64,000 nt of DNA from Rhipidocladum racemiflorum (taxonomy: Eukaryota > Streptophyta > Magnoliopsida > Poales > Poaceae), in contig CM070580.1 of the NCBI GenBank assembly GCA_036346355.1, positions 23,241,374 through 23,305,373 of the forward strand, read 5' to 3'. Below, piece by piece: positions 21,140-33,498 of this stretch. Position numbers and translations under genes: made by a program. Numbering within the stretch: the first letter of the stretch is position 1; each line of letters opens with the position of its first letter. The notes beneath the pieces are model-generated. The model ran no database searches, was not told the origin of the DNA, and saw nothing but the letters and a program-made list of their open reading frames with translations.

Positions 21140-22470
21140 TAAGATATATCATGGCGTGGTTATACAGAGGGAGTGAGTAATTATCTAGCCTTATATACAA
21201 GGAATCATAAACCTAGCTTGCTTATAGGATACTGACATAGATTAAGGATCCTAAATTACAAGGGCCTAACTTTTTAGGAGAGATTAGAAGTATACCCTAC
21301 GTTGGCTAATGCTAATACTGCGTATAAGTTGCTGTGCATGGCCGTGCTGGAGTCGTACGTATCCTCTCTTTCTATATCGTTTGGAAAGCTAGGAATGATA
21401 TACCCTTCTCTCTCTAGTATTTCTAATAGTCCAAACCTACATAAACATACCTCAGCGTTGCGCACCGGCCAACGACCGCCAAATTAACTGCCTCGCGCGG
21501 GGCACAGCTGGCGGGCGCTAGCTACGCACTGCATGCTCCGGCAGGGTAGCCATCACCACTGCTCTTGTGCGTGTGTGTTTGGTAAATACGAGTATATGCA
21601 TGCATCTGTCCGGTTGCTGCCTGGGCGCCCTTGATTTGTCTCTGTTCCTGGCTCTCAGGCAACCCGCCGGGTCAAGATTGGCACAACCCGCCTAGGATTC
21701 ACCGTTGCTTTCCGGCGAGACAGGCGAGGCCCCGCTCAGCCACCGGCGCACTCTGCGTCATAAATTCTACCGCTAACTGGGTGAGGTTGATTGGTTCTTC
21801 TGGCGCGACCGTTGTTTTGAGCCTCACGCTATCCCGTATTCCTGTCTCTGTCTCTCTCTCTCTCTCTCGTAGGGTGAATCAAGATTCAAGAGCGTGACGC
21901 CGAAAACACCCGTCACACAGTGACACCTTGACGACCCTACGTGATCCCGATTTTATGTAAACGCAAGCGTGGGGCTTGGATATACACAGCTGGATTCACA
22001 TTCGGACCCATCTCCTGGAAAGGCGAGCGATTGTTTGGCTCTCCGGTAACGAGCTGTACAAGTGCAGTGCAGTTTCGTAATCATAAACGGAGTTTATTCG
22101 TATAAACTTTCGTTCTAATTAACCGTCAATTAGTGGTTAGTTTATCTTATGCTCCTAAAATTTCCTTCTCCACCACCACTAGCTGGATTTGGGTGCATGT
22201 TACCACTGCTTGATCAACAACAGCTTGCATTGGAGTTTGTAGTTCCAAGTAACAAAAGCGTGACGAGCGGGCAACATTGACTGACTCGGGCAGCAAATTT
22301 TGGAGCGCCGACGGTGCCGATGGACGGTGACAGTTGGTGCTGACGATTTCATGTGGACCAATGCTTTCCTTTTCCGAAAGCAAAACGCCAATCGTTGACT
22401 TGTGTTTCTCCTCTTCCATCCCATGCCCGGAGGAAAAGAAACGAAGAGCTCTATCTATCTATATATCATA
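21140..22470. other. Intergenic stretch with a TC microsatellite
   Basis: No gene, RNA or element boundary could be supported. A CT-rich simple repeat lies at about 21842-21870. Short ORFs here have no recognisable domains. Confidence 0.4.
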
Positions 22471-22480
22471 CTATGTCGTC

Positions 22481-22860
22481 TTTCCTGATCAGCCAGGGTG
22501 CCCAGGTAGCATCTTTTTTTTTTTTTTTTTACGAAAAGGCTCTTCGCAAATTCTAAAATTATGATTATATTTTTTCATCAAATTTTAAAATTTTGGTTAA
22601 GTTAGGTTCTTCCATCAAATTTTAAAATTATGGTTATACGCTTAAACTAGTTATTTTCAAAAAACCGCCTAGCTTTCCTGACCAGCCAGGGTGCCAAGGT
22701 GGCACTTTTTTGCGAAAAGACCCTCCGCAAATTTTAAAATTATGGATAGGTTCTGCTACCAAATTTTAATATTACGATTAGGTCCTTTCATCGGTTATTT
22801 TGAAAGAAAAAAAATGAAGCTTTTTTTCATATTTAGGCTAGGACTTTAGGTGACACATCA
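22481..22860. repeat. Tandem duplication, 193-bp period
   Basis: A unit starting TTTCCTGATCAGCCAGGGTG at 22481 recurs as TTTCCTGACCAGCCAGGGTG at 22674. Each is followed by a T-run, GCGAAAAG/ACGAAAAGG and CGCAAATT(C/T)TAAAATTATG. Shorter AAATTTTAAAATTATGG phrases repeat inside each unit. It is non-coding. Confidence 0.75.
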
Positions 22861-22864
22861 CCCC

Positions 22865-24737
22865 ACCCTCAGCATTTAGAATCTAGAAAATAAGTAGCTG
22901 TAGTATATGCAAGGATAAAAGAAATTGGTACTTTTTGTAAAGAAGAATCTTTTTGGTGTAGCTCCATGAGTAATTTCTCTTTCATCTAGCTACTTAGACA
23001 CATACTCAATCAGTTGAAAAAAAAATAGAAAAACTATTAGTATGCGCACGATTCGTCTTTAAAAGAAAAAGGAAAGGAAAACTTTGAAGCTACATTAGGG
23101 ACCTCATTTCCTTTATACGTCTATGTATTTGCATTTGTTTAACAGTCACCATAAAAGTTATAGAACTATAGCAACAGAAATAAGAGGGACCTGACAGCTT
23201 GCATGACAAAAGAGGGTGATACATAAAGCACTAAACAAGTCATGCACAGAATGCAAGTCTATTATTATATGCATGGCTTATTCGAAATGAATGGCTAGAG
23301 TGGTTATTTTGCAATAAAGCAGCATTTATGAATAACATAAGTAAATTGCAAAGCAGTAAAACAAGTAATAACAATAACAGATTCACAGTTATTTCACAAG
23401 TAAACCCTTTCTTATCGTTAAACCAATTTCATATTTTCATAGACAACCTTCCTCCAATCCCAAGTTCATTTTATGAAAATCTAACCACTCACTGTAATTC
23501 GCGAGCATTGTCCAATACCGCGGATACAGCTATTCGAATAGTTTTGACACTCTGCAAAGGTTATACACTTTACCCATATGATACAATCACTCATCACACA
23601 GGTGAATGACCACAACAAAGCCTTTTAGAAACTTATATCCTAACATATGAACCTCTCCAGTATTGCCTTCACTATCACTTCCCTTACACAGAGCCGAAGT
23701 ATAGGACCGACATATACCGTTGGATCGATATCAAGCCGTACCACAGACATCCTCCCCCACACAGTTACACCCCTATGTAACCATCATCCTGAGGTACCAT
23801 ATGCAAGATCTTAGTAACTTACCAAACTAGGTCTGTCACATTCCAGACATATGGTTGTATGTTTGGTCCAGTTCAAATGCTTGTAAGGTTAAGTCCTTAA
23901 TTAACCAAAGCAAGACTTCCTTCTCTCAACAATTGGCACACAACCCTCACATCACTCATCAACTCATTGCCACACAGACCCACCATGACATATAATCTCT
24001 TGCCACTTGCCCCAGTCTAAATCATTTATTACCCCAGTTAATTATTATGCAACACATACCAACAACAACTCAACATCCATGTAAAACGACATAAGCCTCT
24101 ACATATCAACATCATCATGTGGCAACATCACACCATCTTGTAAACACATTCCATATTCCATTAATCAACATTAAGTTTGTCTTCCAAAATGATATCAATA
24201 ACACGTTGCATATCTAAGCATACTAGTCACGATCTAGTAACCCATGTTAGCAAATTAATAGCAACCAACTATTAATCAACAATCCTAGGGTGACAAATGA
24301 ATCATGGCATATAAAGAATAGTAACAAAGTGACATAATCAATTAGGTTGATTAACTGATCCCCAAATTAATTGAAATCACTTTTAATGGAATTAGTGTGC
24401 AATAATTTGAAACCATATAACTTTAAAACATGGGATCAGCATGATCAAAGCATAACTTGCCTTGAAAAAGCTCTTGATCTTGCTCTGGACTTGGTTCTTG
24501 AGTTAGCACTTCTTCGTATCCTTCAGGCACTTCAACGTCTATGTGGAACGAATAAATTATCAAATAAATACCAAAAAAGAGAGCAAAGAACTCCAAAAAC
24601 CAATTAAAATCCACCATTAAATAGAGCACAATTTTACAAAATTTTAGGCTCTGTAATCACCTCAATCAAAGTTCGTATGAGCAAGAACAAGCAATTTAAA
24701 GTTTGAAAATACATTAAAATGAATAAGCTGAATTAAG
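22865..24737. other. AT-rich non-coding stretch, probably decayed retrotransposon sequence
   Basis: No ORF of note. The stretch at about 23500-23830 (CTCTGCAAAGGTTATACACT, CATCCTCCCCCACACAG) has the look of non-coding LTR or UTR sequence from large grass gypsy elements, but I cannot prove it. It abuts the truncated Copia3 fragment at about 24738. Confidence 0.3.
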
Positions 24738-25508
24738 GGCTCTGCCACGCCTGCTCCAATAGTTAAGGGAGATAAATTTGGATTATTTCAAAGCCCAAGG
24801 AATCAATTAGAATCAGATCAAATGAAGATGATTCCTTATGCTTCGGCTATCAGAAGTCTAATGTACGCTCAAGTCTGTACTCGTCCAGACTTGGCATTTG
24901 TTACCGAGATGCTTGGCAGATTTCAGTCTAACCTAGGTCTAGACCACTGGAAGGCTGTTAAAAAGGTCATGCGTTATTTACAGGGCACTAAGCATTACAT
25001 GCTCACATATAGAAAGTCTGACAACCTTGAAGTTTTTGGCTATTCAGATGCTGATTTTGCAGGGTGTGTAGACACTAAGAAATCCACATCAAGCTACATA
25101 TTCACCCTAGCAGGAGGAGCGATTTTGTGGAAAAGCTCCAAACAATCCCTAACTGCATCGTCGACGATGCAGACAGAATTCGTAGCATGTTATGAAGCAA
25201 CTGGGCATGCCGTATGGCTTAAAAACTTTATCCCGGGACTGAGAGTGGTAGACAGCATTGCAAGACCACTCACTATATACTGCGATAACAAGGCCACAGT
25301 TTTCTATTCAAGTAACAACAAGTCAAGTGGTGCTGCCAAACACATTGACATTAAATACCATGTTGTGAAAGATAGAATCCAGGATCAAACTATTAAAATT
25401 GAGCATATCAGTACTAAATTAATGCTCGCGGATCCGCTCACAAAAGGTTTACCTCCTAACTTATTTAAAGAACATACTGCCGGCATGGGTTTATTAGAGG
25501 ACCTTTAA
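24738..25508 (+). pseudogene. Copia3: 5'-truncated pol (RNase H end)
   Basis: Sequence homologous to the last third of Copia1 pol begins abruptly near 24738 (matching Copia1 at about 17222) and ends with a stop at 25508. It includes YASAIRSLMYAQVCTRPDL, GYSDADFAGCVDTKKSTS, STMQTEFVACYEA and KHIDIKYHVVKDRI. The last 228 codons are open. Everything upstream of the RT end, including the 5' LTR, is missing. It belongs to the same lineage as Copia1 but to another family, since the LTRs diverge strongly. Confidence 0.85.
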
Positions 25509-25705
25509 TTATGATCATGGATATAGGGGCATTAAAATCAATCAACACCTGTTATGACTAAGCTAGTATTCTATCGAGGTATTATGGTGGACTGTAAGTA
25601 CTGATGTTTCAATGACGTTTCATTTGCTGTTGAAAATAAATTACTTTGGACTACTGTTTTACTAAGAGTGAATACATTATGATAGCCTTCGATCAAGTGG
25701 GAGAA

Positions 25706-26188
25706 TATTGGTTGATCTCGGCTGTGCATGGAATGCTACACCCAAAATCCCGCACGGCAATCACCTTCCTAAAACAAAAACCTTCCTAACTAAGTCTTTC
25801 CTTAACCACACGCCATGATCGGAGGCGCCTTCCATACATGAAGCATGCCCCCGAGTTCCTCAGCGTTATAATATATAGGAAGGGTGAGCTCGTGAATTAG
25901 GTGACGATCTAATACACGTTCTCCTCCCTTCCAAAACCCTAACACCTACCGATCCTCACCGGAACCTCGAAGGGCTGTTCGTGGGTAGTGCAGGTGGCGA
26001 CCCGAAGGCTACCGCTACTCGTCGACGGAATACCGACGACGTCCGAACAGCAAAGCATCCTCTACATCACCGAACGACGGCAAGGCGCTAATGGCCTCCA
26101 ATACTTCCGGTTAGTACCCCTATTTCCGCATTAGAACTAAGTGATCATGTTTTAGGCTGAGGTTTACTATCATTAGTTAATTCTAACA
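25706..26188 (+). repeat. Copia3 3' LTR
   Basis: It follows the tract CAAGTGGGAGAA and begins TATTGGTTGATC (the expected TG start appears mutated to TA). It ends TTAGTTAATTCTAACA at 26188. A TATA-like TATAATATATAGG lies at about 25868. The last 70 bp resemble the inverted LTR piece at 2430-2712. Confidence 0.65.
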
Positions 26189-26189
26189 A

Positions 26190-27735
26190 CTCCCACCTCT
26201 AATCGTATCCTTGACCCTACACACTACCATTCGAACATAGAAGCTGTGTTGTCATACTTATGTACAATAGTCTTATGAGCTTACTAATATTCAGATCATT
26301 CCAAAAGCGCCACAACAATCGCACTTGCAGGGAATCGAAGCCTATACCAAGAGAGCTCTGTCATCTGAGCAGAGAGGATATGCTGTCATGTTTGTGTATA
26401 ATGGTCTTATGAGCTTAGTCACTATTAAGATTTTCCAAAATAAAACACCACAAAATTATGGTTGTAAATTACAGTTGTGGGCACATTTTACCGCCATCGT
26501 GCCATGCCAGTCCAGTCCTTGCCATGTTGAATGTATGGAGTCGTGGACGCAGCCGTCGTCAGTCCGTCGTCGTGGACGGCACTAAAAACGATGAGCAAAC
26601 GTCTACCGCCGATGAGGTTCTGGTACACACAATTATTTGGGAAAAAAGAAGTAAATGTTAACTATTCATTGGGAAAAAGACCGTTGGATTCGGTGCTAAG
26701 GTTGTGAGGATTGTTGAGATCCGGCACCGTCTTCTTCTTCTTCCTCTCTGATCGTCACCGTCTTTTACCTTGGGACGGTCAGCGAAGCTAGTGATACTGT
26801 GGTGTCACAAGGTCATATCCAACGGCGGTGCAACGGAAGGCTGCTGAATTTAGCATGGAGATGGCAGTGCAGGGAGGAAGCAGGGGTGGAGGAGGAAGAG
26901 AGAGAGAGAGAGACGACAAAGGTACAGAGAGATGGCGATGTAGATAGGATGTTTTTTACGAAATAGCCGCTTTCTTGTTGGGCCATCTCAGGTATGGCCC
27001 AATCGATCGTGTCTAATTTGCAGATCCGACATGACCTATCATTTATATTGTACCGACATGATTTGAAAATATTCGTGCCATGCATTAGGCCGTACCGAGG
27101 ATTAACCTAAAAATGCCTGGTCCATTATCCATGTCCATCCAGTGGTGGTGTATTGTAAAATCAGCCTTCGCTGAATTCAGTATTCAGCAACTTCGTGGTT
27201 TTACAACGTTACATGTGTCTCTCAGCTCTCCGCTTTGTCTCTCACTTTACTAGTAGTATCTCCTGCTTGCCTGGGAGTCCCTGGATATTCTTTTAGGCTA
27301 TTTAATAAAGGTGACAGGTCAATTTTGTTCTCTAGTTTGTTTCTCCTTTCTTTTACTCCAAAGAGGAATACAGAAGACTTGTATGTAACCACTGTGCAAC
27401 AGGAAGAAATGGCGAGTTAGTTGGAGGCCTATGGCTGCTGCAATTTAATGTGGTACTTGGTCTTATCGGGCAGGAAAATGGATTTGGGTCCTGATTTTTA
27501 ACTTATCCTGTGTCTCCCTTTCTATGTGCCATGCTGCAGCTGAAGATATTTTGGAATTTGGAGCATACTGTATTATATTAGCTTTCTGTCGAGTCTATGT
27601 TAATACGTTTGTCCTATGTATATCATGGTGCAAAACATCTTCAGAATGCAGAATTGATTATTGTTGTCTCCATCTGTTCTGTTGATTGTTCCCAGAAGGG
27701 GAAAGAAGGGATGTGAAGTAGTAGTACCAATTCAA
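26190..27735. other. Intergenic stretch with a short duplication and GA repeat
   Basis: Two related copies of an AATAGTCTTATGAGCTTA / AATGGTCTTATGAGCTTA block lie about 135 bp apart (near 26266 and 26400). A (GA)n tract lies at about 26899-26914. No gene or clear element ends were seen. Confidence 0.4.
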
Positions 27736-27741
27736 GGATTA

Positions 27742-28078
27742 AGAGTGTCTTCGGTTTATAGGTGTAGAGTGGATGGGATAGAATGAAGTTATTCAAGTTG
27801 GTGTTTGGTTGGAGGGATGAGAGGTGGATAAGATGAGTCAATTTTTTATTTAGTTGGAGGGATAAAATTAGATGGGATGAGAGTTGGATGGTGGATGGTG
27901 TGAAAATTCAAATTTGGTTGGTAGGATAAAAGTTGGATGGTAGATGAGATGAAAGTTTGATGGGATAAGAGTTGCATGGGATAAAAGTTGGATGGGATGA
28001 ACCAATTTTTTATTTGGTTAAAGGAATAAAGATGGATGATGCCATCCCATCCATCCTGCGACGCCGAACCAAACAAAC
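27742..28078. mobile_element. MITE rich in GGATGGGATGA repeats
   Basis: Internally repetitive (GGATGGGATGA and AGTTGGATGG motifs). It is bounded by AGTGTCTTCGGTTTATAG on the left and CCGAACCAAACAAACCCT on the right, which are weak inverted copies of each other. The AAACCAAACAAACCC type of end is common to grass hAT-like MITEs. The target duplication was not resolved. Confidence 0.5.
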
Positions 28079-28082
28079 CCTA

Positions 28083-28275
28083 AGCTTAGTTTAGTTGGTC
28101 AAAGCGCAGGTGAGCATCCCATCCGCCCGGGTTTGAGTTTCGTTTTACCCACGTGCTCACGAGGGCTGGGTGCAGGCGCGGCGCGTGTGTGGGACGTATG
28201 TGCGTTTATAACCAGGTTATTGTTCTCTTTCTTTAATGGATACTAGAGCTATGGTCAATTTTTTTTTTTTTTTAA
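28083..28275 (+). mobile_element. tRNA-derived SINE with T tail
   Basis: It contains polymerase III promoter boxes at tRNA spacing: an A-box-like TTAGTTTAGTTGGTCAAAGC at about 28085 and a B-box-like GGGTTTGAGTTTCG at about 28130. A non-tRNA body follows and then a T-run (28259-28273), as in rice p-SINE and Au-type SINEs, which end in T. Exact ends and flanking duplications were not resolved. Confidence 0.6.
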
Positions 28276-28279
28276 AAAA

Positions 28280-29580
28280 AAGTAGTAGTACCAATTCCAA
28301 TCGCTTTTAGCAGTTGCTTAGAGAAAAAAATAGCTTATTTGAGTTTAATCCTGCACTGATGTGGCCACAGATCGGTGGATGCTAAACGCACAACAGAATT
28401 TACATCATCTATAGCTACAAGCAATCAAGCATTGTGTCGATTCGATCTTCTTGAGGAAGTTTTGTGGGAGCATCATACTTACCGGTTTTTGTGGCAGCAG
28501 TTGTCCGGTTGGTAGCAGACTAGCAGCGCACACCCCTACACTTGCATGCAATACAGATTTACAGAATCCTGTTAAATGATTTGGCTTGGCTCTGAGAGGA
28601 TGAACATTATTCTCGATGTATGCAAATGCAAGTTTCTGCATAGGTTTGGTTTGATCTTGGCTCCCATTCAAAAAGATTCTCGCAAAAGGAAAATAAAGGG
28701 CCCTGGAGCGTTCTTCTTTCCTCACTGTCAGTGTTACTAGTATTTTCTTTCCCTTTTGGACTTGTTTGTGACATCTTCACATGTCTGGCAATTGTTAGCA
28801 TCCCTGAGGATGTCATGTCAATCGATTCTCCTCGGCTTCTGCGAAAGGCTGCCTCATTCAAGTGTCAGCCCATGCAAGTTCCACAGGGTCACCGTCTTCC
28901 CTTGTTCTTGTGTAACTTGTCTCGACCATCCTGTTGAACTGAACCCCTCCTAAGAATGCTAAAACACATGCTTCAAGTTTCGATACACCTTGAGCCAACT
29001 TTGTTGATCCTCTTCAAGAGCATTGCCCATTTTTGCCACGGCTGGTCCTAGAGCTTCACAGTGCTTAGTACAAGTGCATATTATACCACCTGTTCATTGG
29101 GAACAGCTCACGACGGTGAGTGGTACCTTCTCCACCTCAGCACGGTTTAGTCCAAAGGGAAAGAAGTCGCAACAATCTTTGTCCCCAGCTACACCGTCAC
29201 TCAGGGGATCCTAAGCTCGGTCATCATCAGATCACAAATCGGAACCAAAAACTGGACAAGATTGGACCTGAGCAATGTAGCCCCAGCCTAAGGCCAATTA
29301 TACGAAGCTGTCACATGGATTTGCACCGGGTTATCATTATCATATCGGGTCAAATCTCTGAATCAGACATGTACAACCTTTCAAGAACTTCGCTGGGGGG
29401 TACCAGTACCAAGCAGGGACTGCTTATTTGGATCAAATCTACACAGCATGGCTCAAATCTACACGGATAAAAACAGCTCATCTTCCAAAAATAATCTACA
29501 AAAATAGTACTGGTCCATTCGTTGATCGGCTGTATGATCATGACGACGACGACGCTCACAAGTAGGATGATCATATATAT
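28280..29580 (-). other. Stretch downstream of the XB3-like gene; possible exon relics
   Basis: No intact gene. On the minus strand some short segments read like plant coding sequence, for example AKMGNALEEDQQSWLKVYRN near 29020-29080 and NEAAFRRSRGESIDMTSSGM near 28790-28860. They are separated by stops and I could not assign them. They could be remnants of a decayed gene or chance. Confidence 0.25.
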
Positions 29581-29585
29581 ATGCA

Positions 29586-29615
29586 GCGAATGCGAATGCG
29601 AATGCGAATGCGAAT
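29586..29615. repeat. Hexanucleotide microsatellite in the 3' UTR
   Basis: Five tandem GCGAAT units lie about 10 bases downstream of the stop codon of the XB3-like gene (minus strand). Being outside the reading frame, length changes would not alter the protein. Confidence 0.9.
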
Positions 29616-29625
29616 GCTGTGCATG

Positions 29626-32269
29626 CTAGGGCTTGCCGTCGATCTGTTCGCTGCTGTCGGTTTTCCGTCGACCCATCTTCCCGATGGACGAGGCAATGCT
29701 GCCCATGAGGCTGCTGGTGCTGCCCCCGTCGCTGCCGAGGTTCGGGGATCGGAGAGACGGCCTGTGCCTCGGGGACTCCAGCCTGTCCCCCTCGTCGCCG
29801 GCCTTCGTCTTCGTCGCCACCACCAGCCGGGAGATGCTGCCGCGGCAGAACGGGCAGGTCGGCAGGGCCTGGCACTGGGTCGCCGGGTTGGGCTTGGTGT
29901 GGCAGCACAGCGCCAGCGTGCACGCCGCGCACATCTGGTGCCCGCACTCCCGGACCTCGATGGTGCAAACCTGCTCAAAGCAGATGCTGCAGACCTCGGC
30001 GCCACCGGCCTGCACAACGCGTGCGTTTGGAGTAATCAATCTGAACAAGATCCGCACCGTGAAGATGCGATGCGTTTGCTCCGAGATAGATGTCGATGCA
30101 ACGCAGATTATGCATGTGCAAAGTACATCGATTGGCTAGATGCGTTTGAATAATGCTCCGTATGCATACGGACCAATGCCTGTAGCCTTTGTGCGAGTAG
30201 CTGCGTACATTGCTGCCCCACAGTTTGACAAACATGTGCCTAACTTGTCATTACCAATAAGAACAATATTAGACTAGTACACCAACACCCATTAGTAGTA
30301 GGCATCATGCTGATAACCGGTGGGTAAGCACCGTTTAATTTTTCTTTTCTTTTTTTGCCATTTCTCAAGGCATCGTTCGCCTCTCTCGGATCAAGATAAA
30401 TGCTTGGAGTATAGTAGTACATTTTGGAGCAAGTGACTATGTTGAACGAACCTTCAAGGCACGCTAGCTAAAACCAATGCTACGATGAACTCTTGGATAA
30501 TGCCACGAGATCTTGACTATCATATTTGTGTCAATGGAACAAGTTGGGATCCGTACCAGCGCAATCTTGAATTATTTCAACGCTATTACGAAGCTACCAG
30601 TAAAATCGTCAAAGGGGTAATTTGCAAGGTAAGACTTGGAAAAATGGTACCTCAGAGATGCTGGTGTCGTGAGCACCGTCATCTGAATGCGACGGCGATG
30701 GCAACGCGTTCTTGGTCCCTTTCAGAATCCTCCTCTCTCTCTCCCTATTGGCCTCCATCAGAGCTGCCTCCAGGAGAGTTTTGGCGGCCGGTTCGAGCTC
30801 ACTGATGAACTTGAGAGGGGAAGGCCAGACCAGGGGCTCTGCCGATGACGGGTTTAGCAGCGCTGCGCACGCGGCGTGCCCTCGCTTCATCGCAACCTCA
30901 TAGGGAATTCTCCTGCAGGAACCAATCCGCATCAATACATCACCTTTACGGCGCAAATGGATTGAGGAACGCAGTGGCTTCAGATTTACTGGAGATGACA
31001 TTGCGAAACATTGTACTGGCATTGCAACATCTTTGGTAAATTGGAGTGTTGGCTCTGCAACCACAAGCCTACTGGGGTGTAGGATTTTGACTGTGTTCCA
31101 AGAAATGCTCACTCACCCAACGGAGTCTCGCTGGAGGCGGTCGGCGCCCCAGGAGAGCAGTTGGCGGACGCAGTCGAGGCTGCCGCCGCGCGCGGCCAAA
31201 TGCAGAGGCGTGCTCCCGGGGAATCTGCAGGAACGCGCGCGCCGGCGTCAATGTCGCAGCTTTTTCCTAAAAAGTGCGATATCTGCTACTTGGAAGTGCG
31301 GTCTTTGACTTGAGGAAAACTTTACCCAAAGGCGCCACTGGCGGCGGACACGATGGCGCCGTTCTCGAGCAGGACGTGGACGCAGCGGCGCCAGCCCTGC
31401 CTCGCCGCGAGGTGCAGCGGCGTCGCCCCGGTGTCGTCCCTCACGTTGACGAAGCGCGCGAATCCCCTGCATCTCCACAACTGAGAGCACATTAGCAAAG
31501 ACTAGCGGCCGCGCGCGAAATTGGTGGCTCCGAGAAGAAGGCCAACCAGGATTCCGACACCGGCGAGGAGTGCGCCGCCGAGAGGATGGCCCGAAGGCAA
31601 TCGGCGTGGCCGTAGTACGCCGCGTAGTGCAGGCACGTCCGCCCGTGCGACGAATCGAACATCACGATCTGCGCACCCAAAAAGAAACACCATTTACTCC
31701 AACTCCAATAACAGTTCCAGCCACCAACACTGTCTCTCTAAGGCTCACATTGGCGCCGGCGTCGAGCAGCCGTCTCACGCACTCGGTCCTCCCATGCATC
31801 GCCGAGAGCATCAGTGCCGTCTGTGGCAAAAGCCCAAGGTGTGAGGAGAAGCTTCCCCGAGAAGAGAGGACAAAGGCAAAGCGTGAAGCAACAGTGTGCA
31901 AACCTGCTTGTGGCGGTTAACGACGTCCGGGTGCACGCAAAGATCCAATGCCATGGAGACCACCTAAGCAAGCAAAAGAATCAGCGGACTGCAGTTAGAC
32001 CGGGGCGGCGAGAAATTGGAAGCGGAGGAACACTCGGCAGTCAGAGAACCAAGCGGCCGGGTGGTGTTGTGGTTGGTGCTTCGTACCTGGAGGTGGCCGT
32101 GGGCGGCGGCGATGTGGAGGGCAGAGAGGCGGTCGAAGAGCGTGGTGCGGCGGAGGAGGGAGGGGCGGGAGCGGATGGCAGCCGCGAGGCGGGCGAGGTC
32201 GCCGGACTGCGCCGCGCCGAAGAAGTCCACCTCCTCGCTGGGGCGCCCGCAGCTGGCGCCATGCCCCAT
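29626..32269 (-). CDS. XB3-like: Ankyrin-repeat RING E3 ubiquitin ligase, XB3/XBAT family
   Basis: Eight exons with GT-AG introns give 443 aa: 32269-32087, 31963-31904, 31820-31749, 31668-31547, 31466-31326, 31224-31117, 30912-30651 and 30009-29626. All phases join cleanly. Residues about 10-265 are ankyrin repeats (LHIAAAHGHLQ, TALMLSAMHGRTEC, TCLHYAAYYGHADC, TPLHLAARQG, TPLHLAARGG). A conserved linker (WPSPLKFISELEP) follows. A C3HC4 RING finger (CSIC…CGHQMCAAC…CPFC, about residues 323-375) should recruit a ubiquitin-conjugating enzyme. The N-terminus MGHGASC carries the Gly2 typical of N-myristoylation, suggesting membrane association. Family members include rice XB3, which binds the immune receptor XA21, and Arabidopsis XBAT proteins. 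Length is close to that of XB3. All metal ligands are present, so it looks functional. Which XB3 paralogue it is cannot be fixed here. Confidence 0.95.
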
Positions 32270-33120
32270 CGCCGCCGCGCCTCTCGCCGGACCCCCGGCG
32301 AGCTGGCCGCTGTGGCGGGCAGGGAATGGGAGGAGGACGGAGACTGAGCACGAGCGTGGGGTGGGGGCGCAGTGGCGAAGGGAGCTTAATAGTGCGTGCG
32401 CTTTCTTGTGGTTTTGAAAGATTAATGCTTCTCCGATCGAGCAGTTTTCTTCTTGCGGATAAACTTTTTCTTTCTCATGCGGAGATATTTTTTTCACGCA
32501 AAATCTTTACAGCCACTTCGTCACCATGACCGAGATAAAATATTGTGTGCCAGTGCTACTGCTTCACCGAGCATCCTGCCTAAAAATTCACTGTTCATTG
32601 TTACTTTGGGTGACAAATGAACAGTTTCTATTTCTCTCTCGCAGTCTCTATCCTTGTCCGTCACAAGTCCAGTACGATTTTGAGCATCCTTCTTCTTTTT
32701 CCCCATGGATAAGCTCGCAAGATGGATAAGATACCGTTCAGATACCCTCTGGTTTTAAACTTACCTTTATCGTGTTTACATGGTTAATGCATTATTGCCA
32801 ACTACTGATCCTAATATATTTTCATCCTTTTACTCCCTTCTTGTCTACCTACCCCATTTGCAGTCACTGCTGCAGCAGATCCCCATCCAATCGAGGGCGA
32901 GTTACTCACACATCCGTACGTACGTGGGTGCCTGCCTTGCAAACAAAAACAATCACGACGGAGTGATGCAGACGCAGCGAGCCGAGCAGCCGCGAGTCGC
33001 GGCCCGTGAATAACACATCTCAACCGCGCATCTCTGCAGCTGCGTGGGCGCTTTCAGCGAAATCTTCGCGTTGCATGCAACGTTCTACCTGCGTGAAAGT
33101 AATACTTCACCAGAATCACC
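32270..33120 (-). promoter_or_regulatory. Upstream region of the XB3-like gene
   Basis: About 850 bp between the start codon and the inverted-repeat element at 33128. It should hold the 5' UTR and promoter. I see no convincing TATA box at the expected distance; a palindromic GTTGCATGCAAC containing an RY-type CATGCA lies near 33069. No coding signal was seen. Confidence 0.4.
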
Positions 33121-33127
33121 ACACGTA

Positions 33128-33412
33128 TTTCTGGAAATAAATTCGGTGTAGGAGGTGTGCAAACTCCTTCTCGTGCATACCTGATGTTGATTGATACCAC
33201 GTGGATAATCTTGTAATCCAACACCACTATATTGTAAGGAGGTGAGTTCAAGCAACCAGACTTGCATCGAATTAAGTAAGGAGGTGAGTTCAAAGTCCTC
33301 ACTTAATGTCGTGGCGTTGAATTGCATGATTATTCATGTGGCTTCAATCAACATCAGGTATGCACAGAAAAAAATTTGCACACCTCCTCCACCGAATTTA
33401 TTTTCCGTATTT
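33128..33412. mobile_element. Long-inverted-repeat MITE upstream of the XB3-like gene
   Basis: Two arms of roughly 120 bp (about 33128-33255 and 33290-33412) are inverted copies. Both contain AAATAAATTCGGTG, GGAGGTGTGCAAA and GCATACCTGATGTTGATTGA, and, inward, GGAGGTGAGTTCAA. A short unpaired centre joins them. Transcription across it would give a strong hairpin. The superfamily is unknown and no target duplication was identified. Confidence 0.65.
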
Positions 33413-33498
33413 CCCCTCCTTTGCAAGAGACATCGGCAGATCAGAGCTGGCTTTTGGAATTGTGCAGTCGTCGGTGCGAGCAAAGCTATACTTGCTGC

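Noticed and set aside
29459..30153. ORFs of 148-190 codons overlapping the last XB3-like exon
   Set aside because: Shadow frames of the RING exon, Arg/Pro-rich, with no domain of their own.
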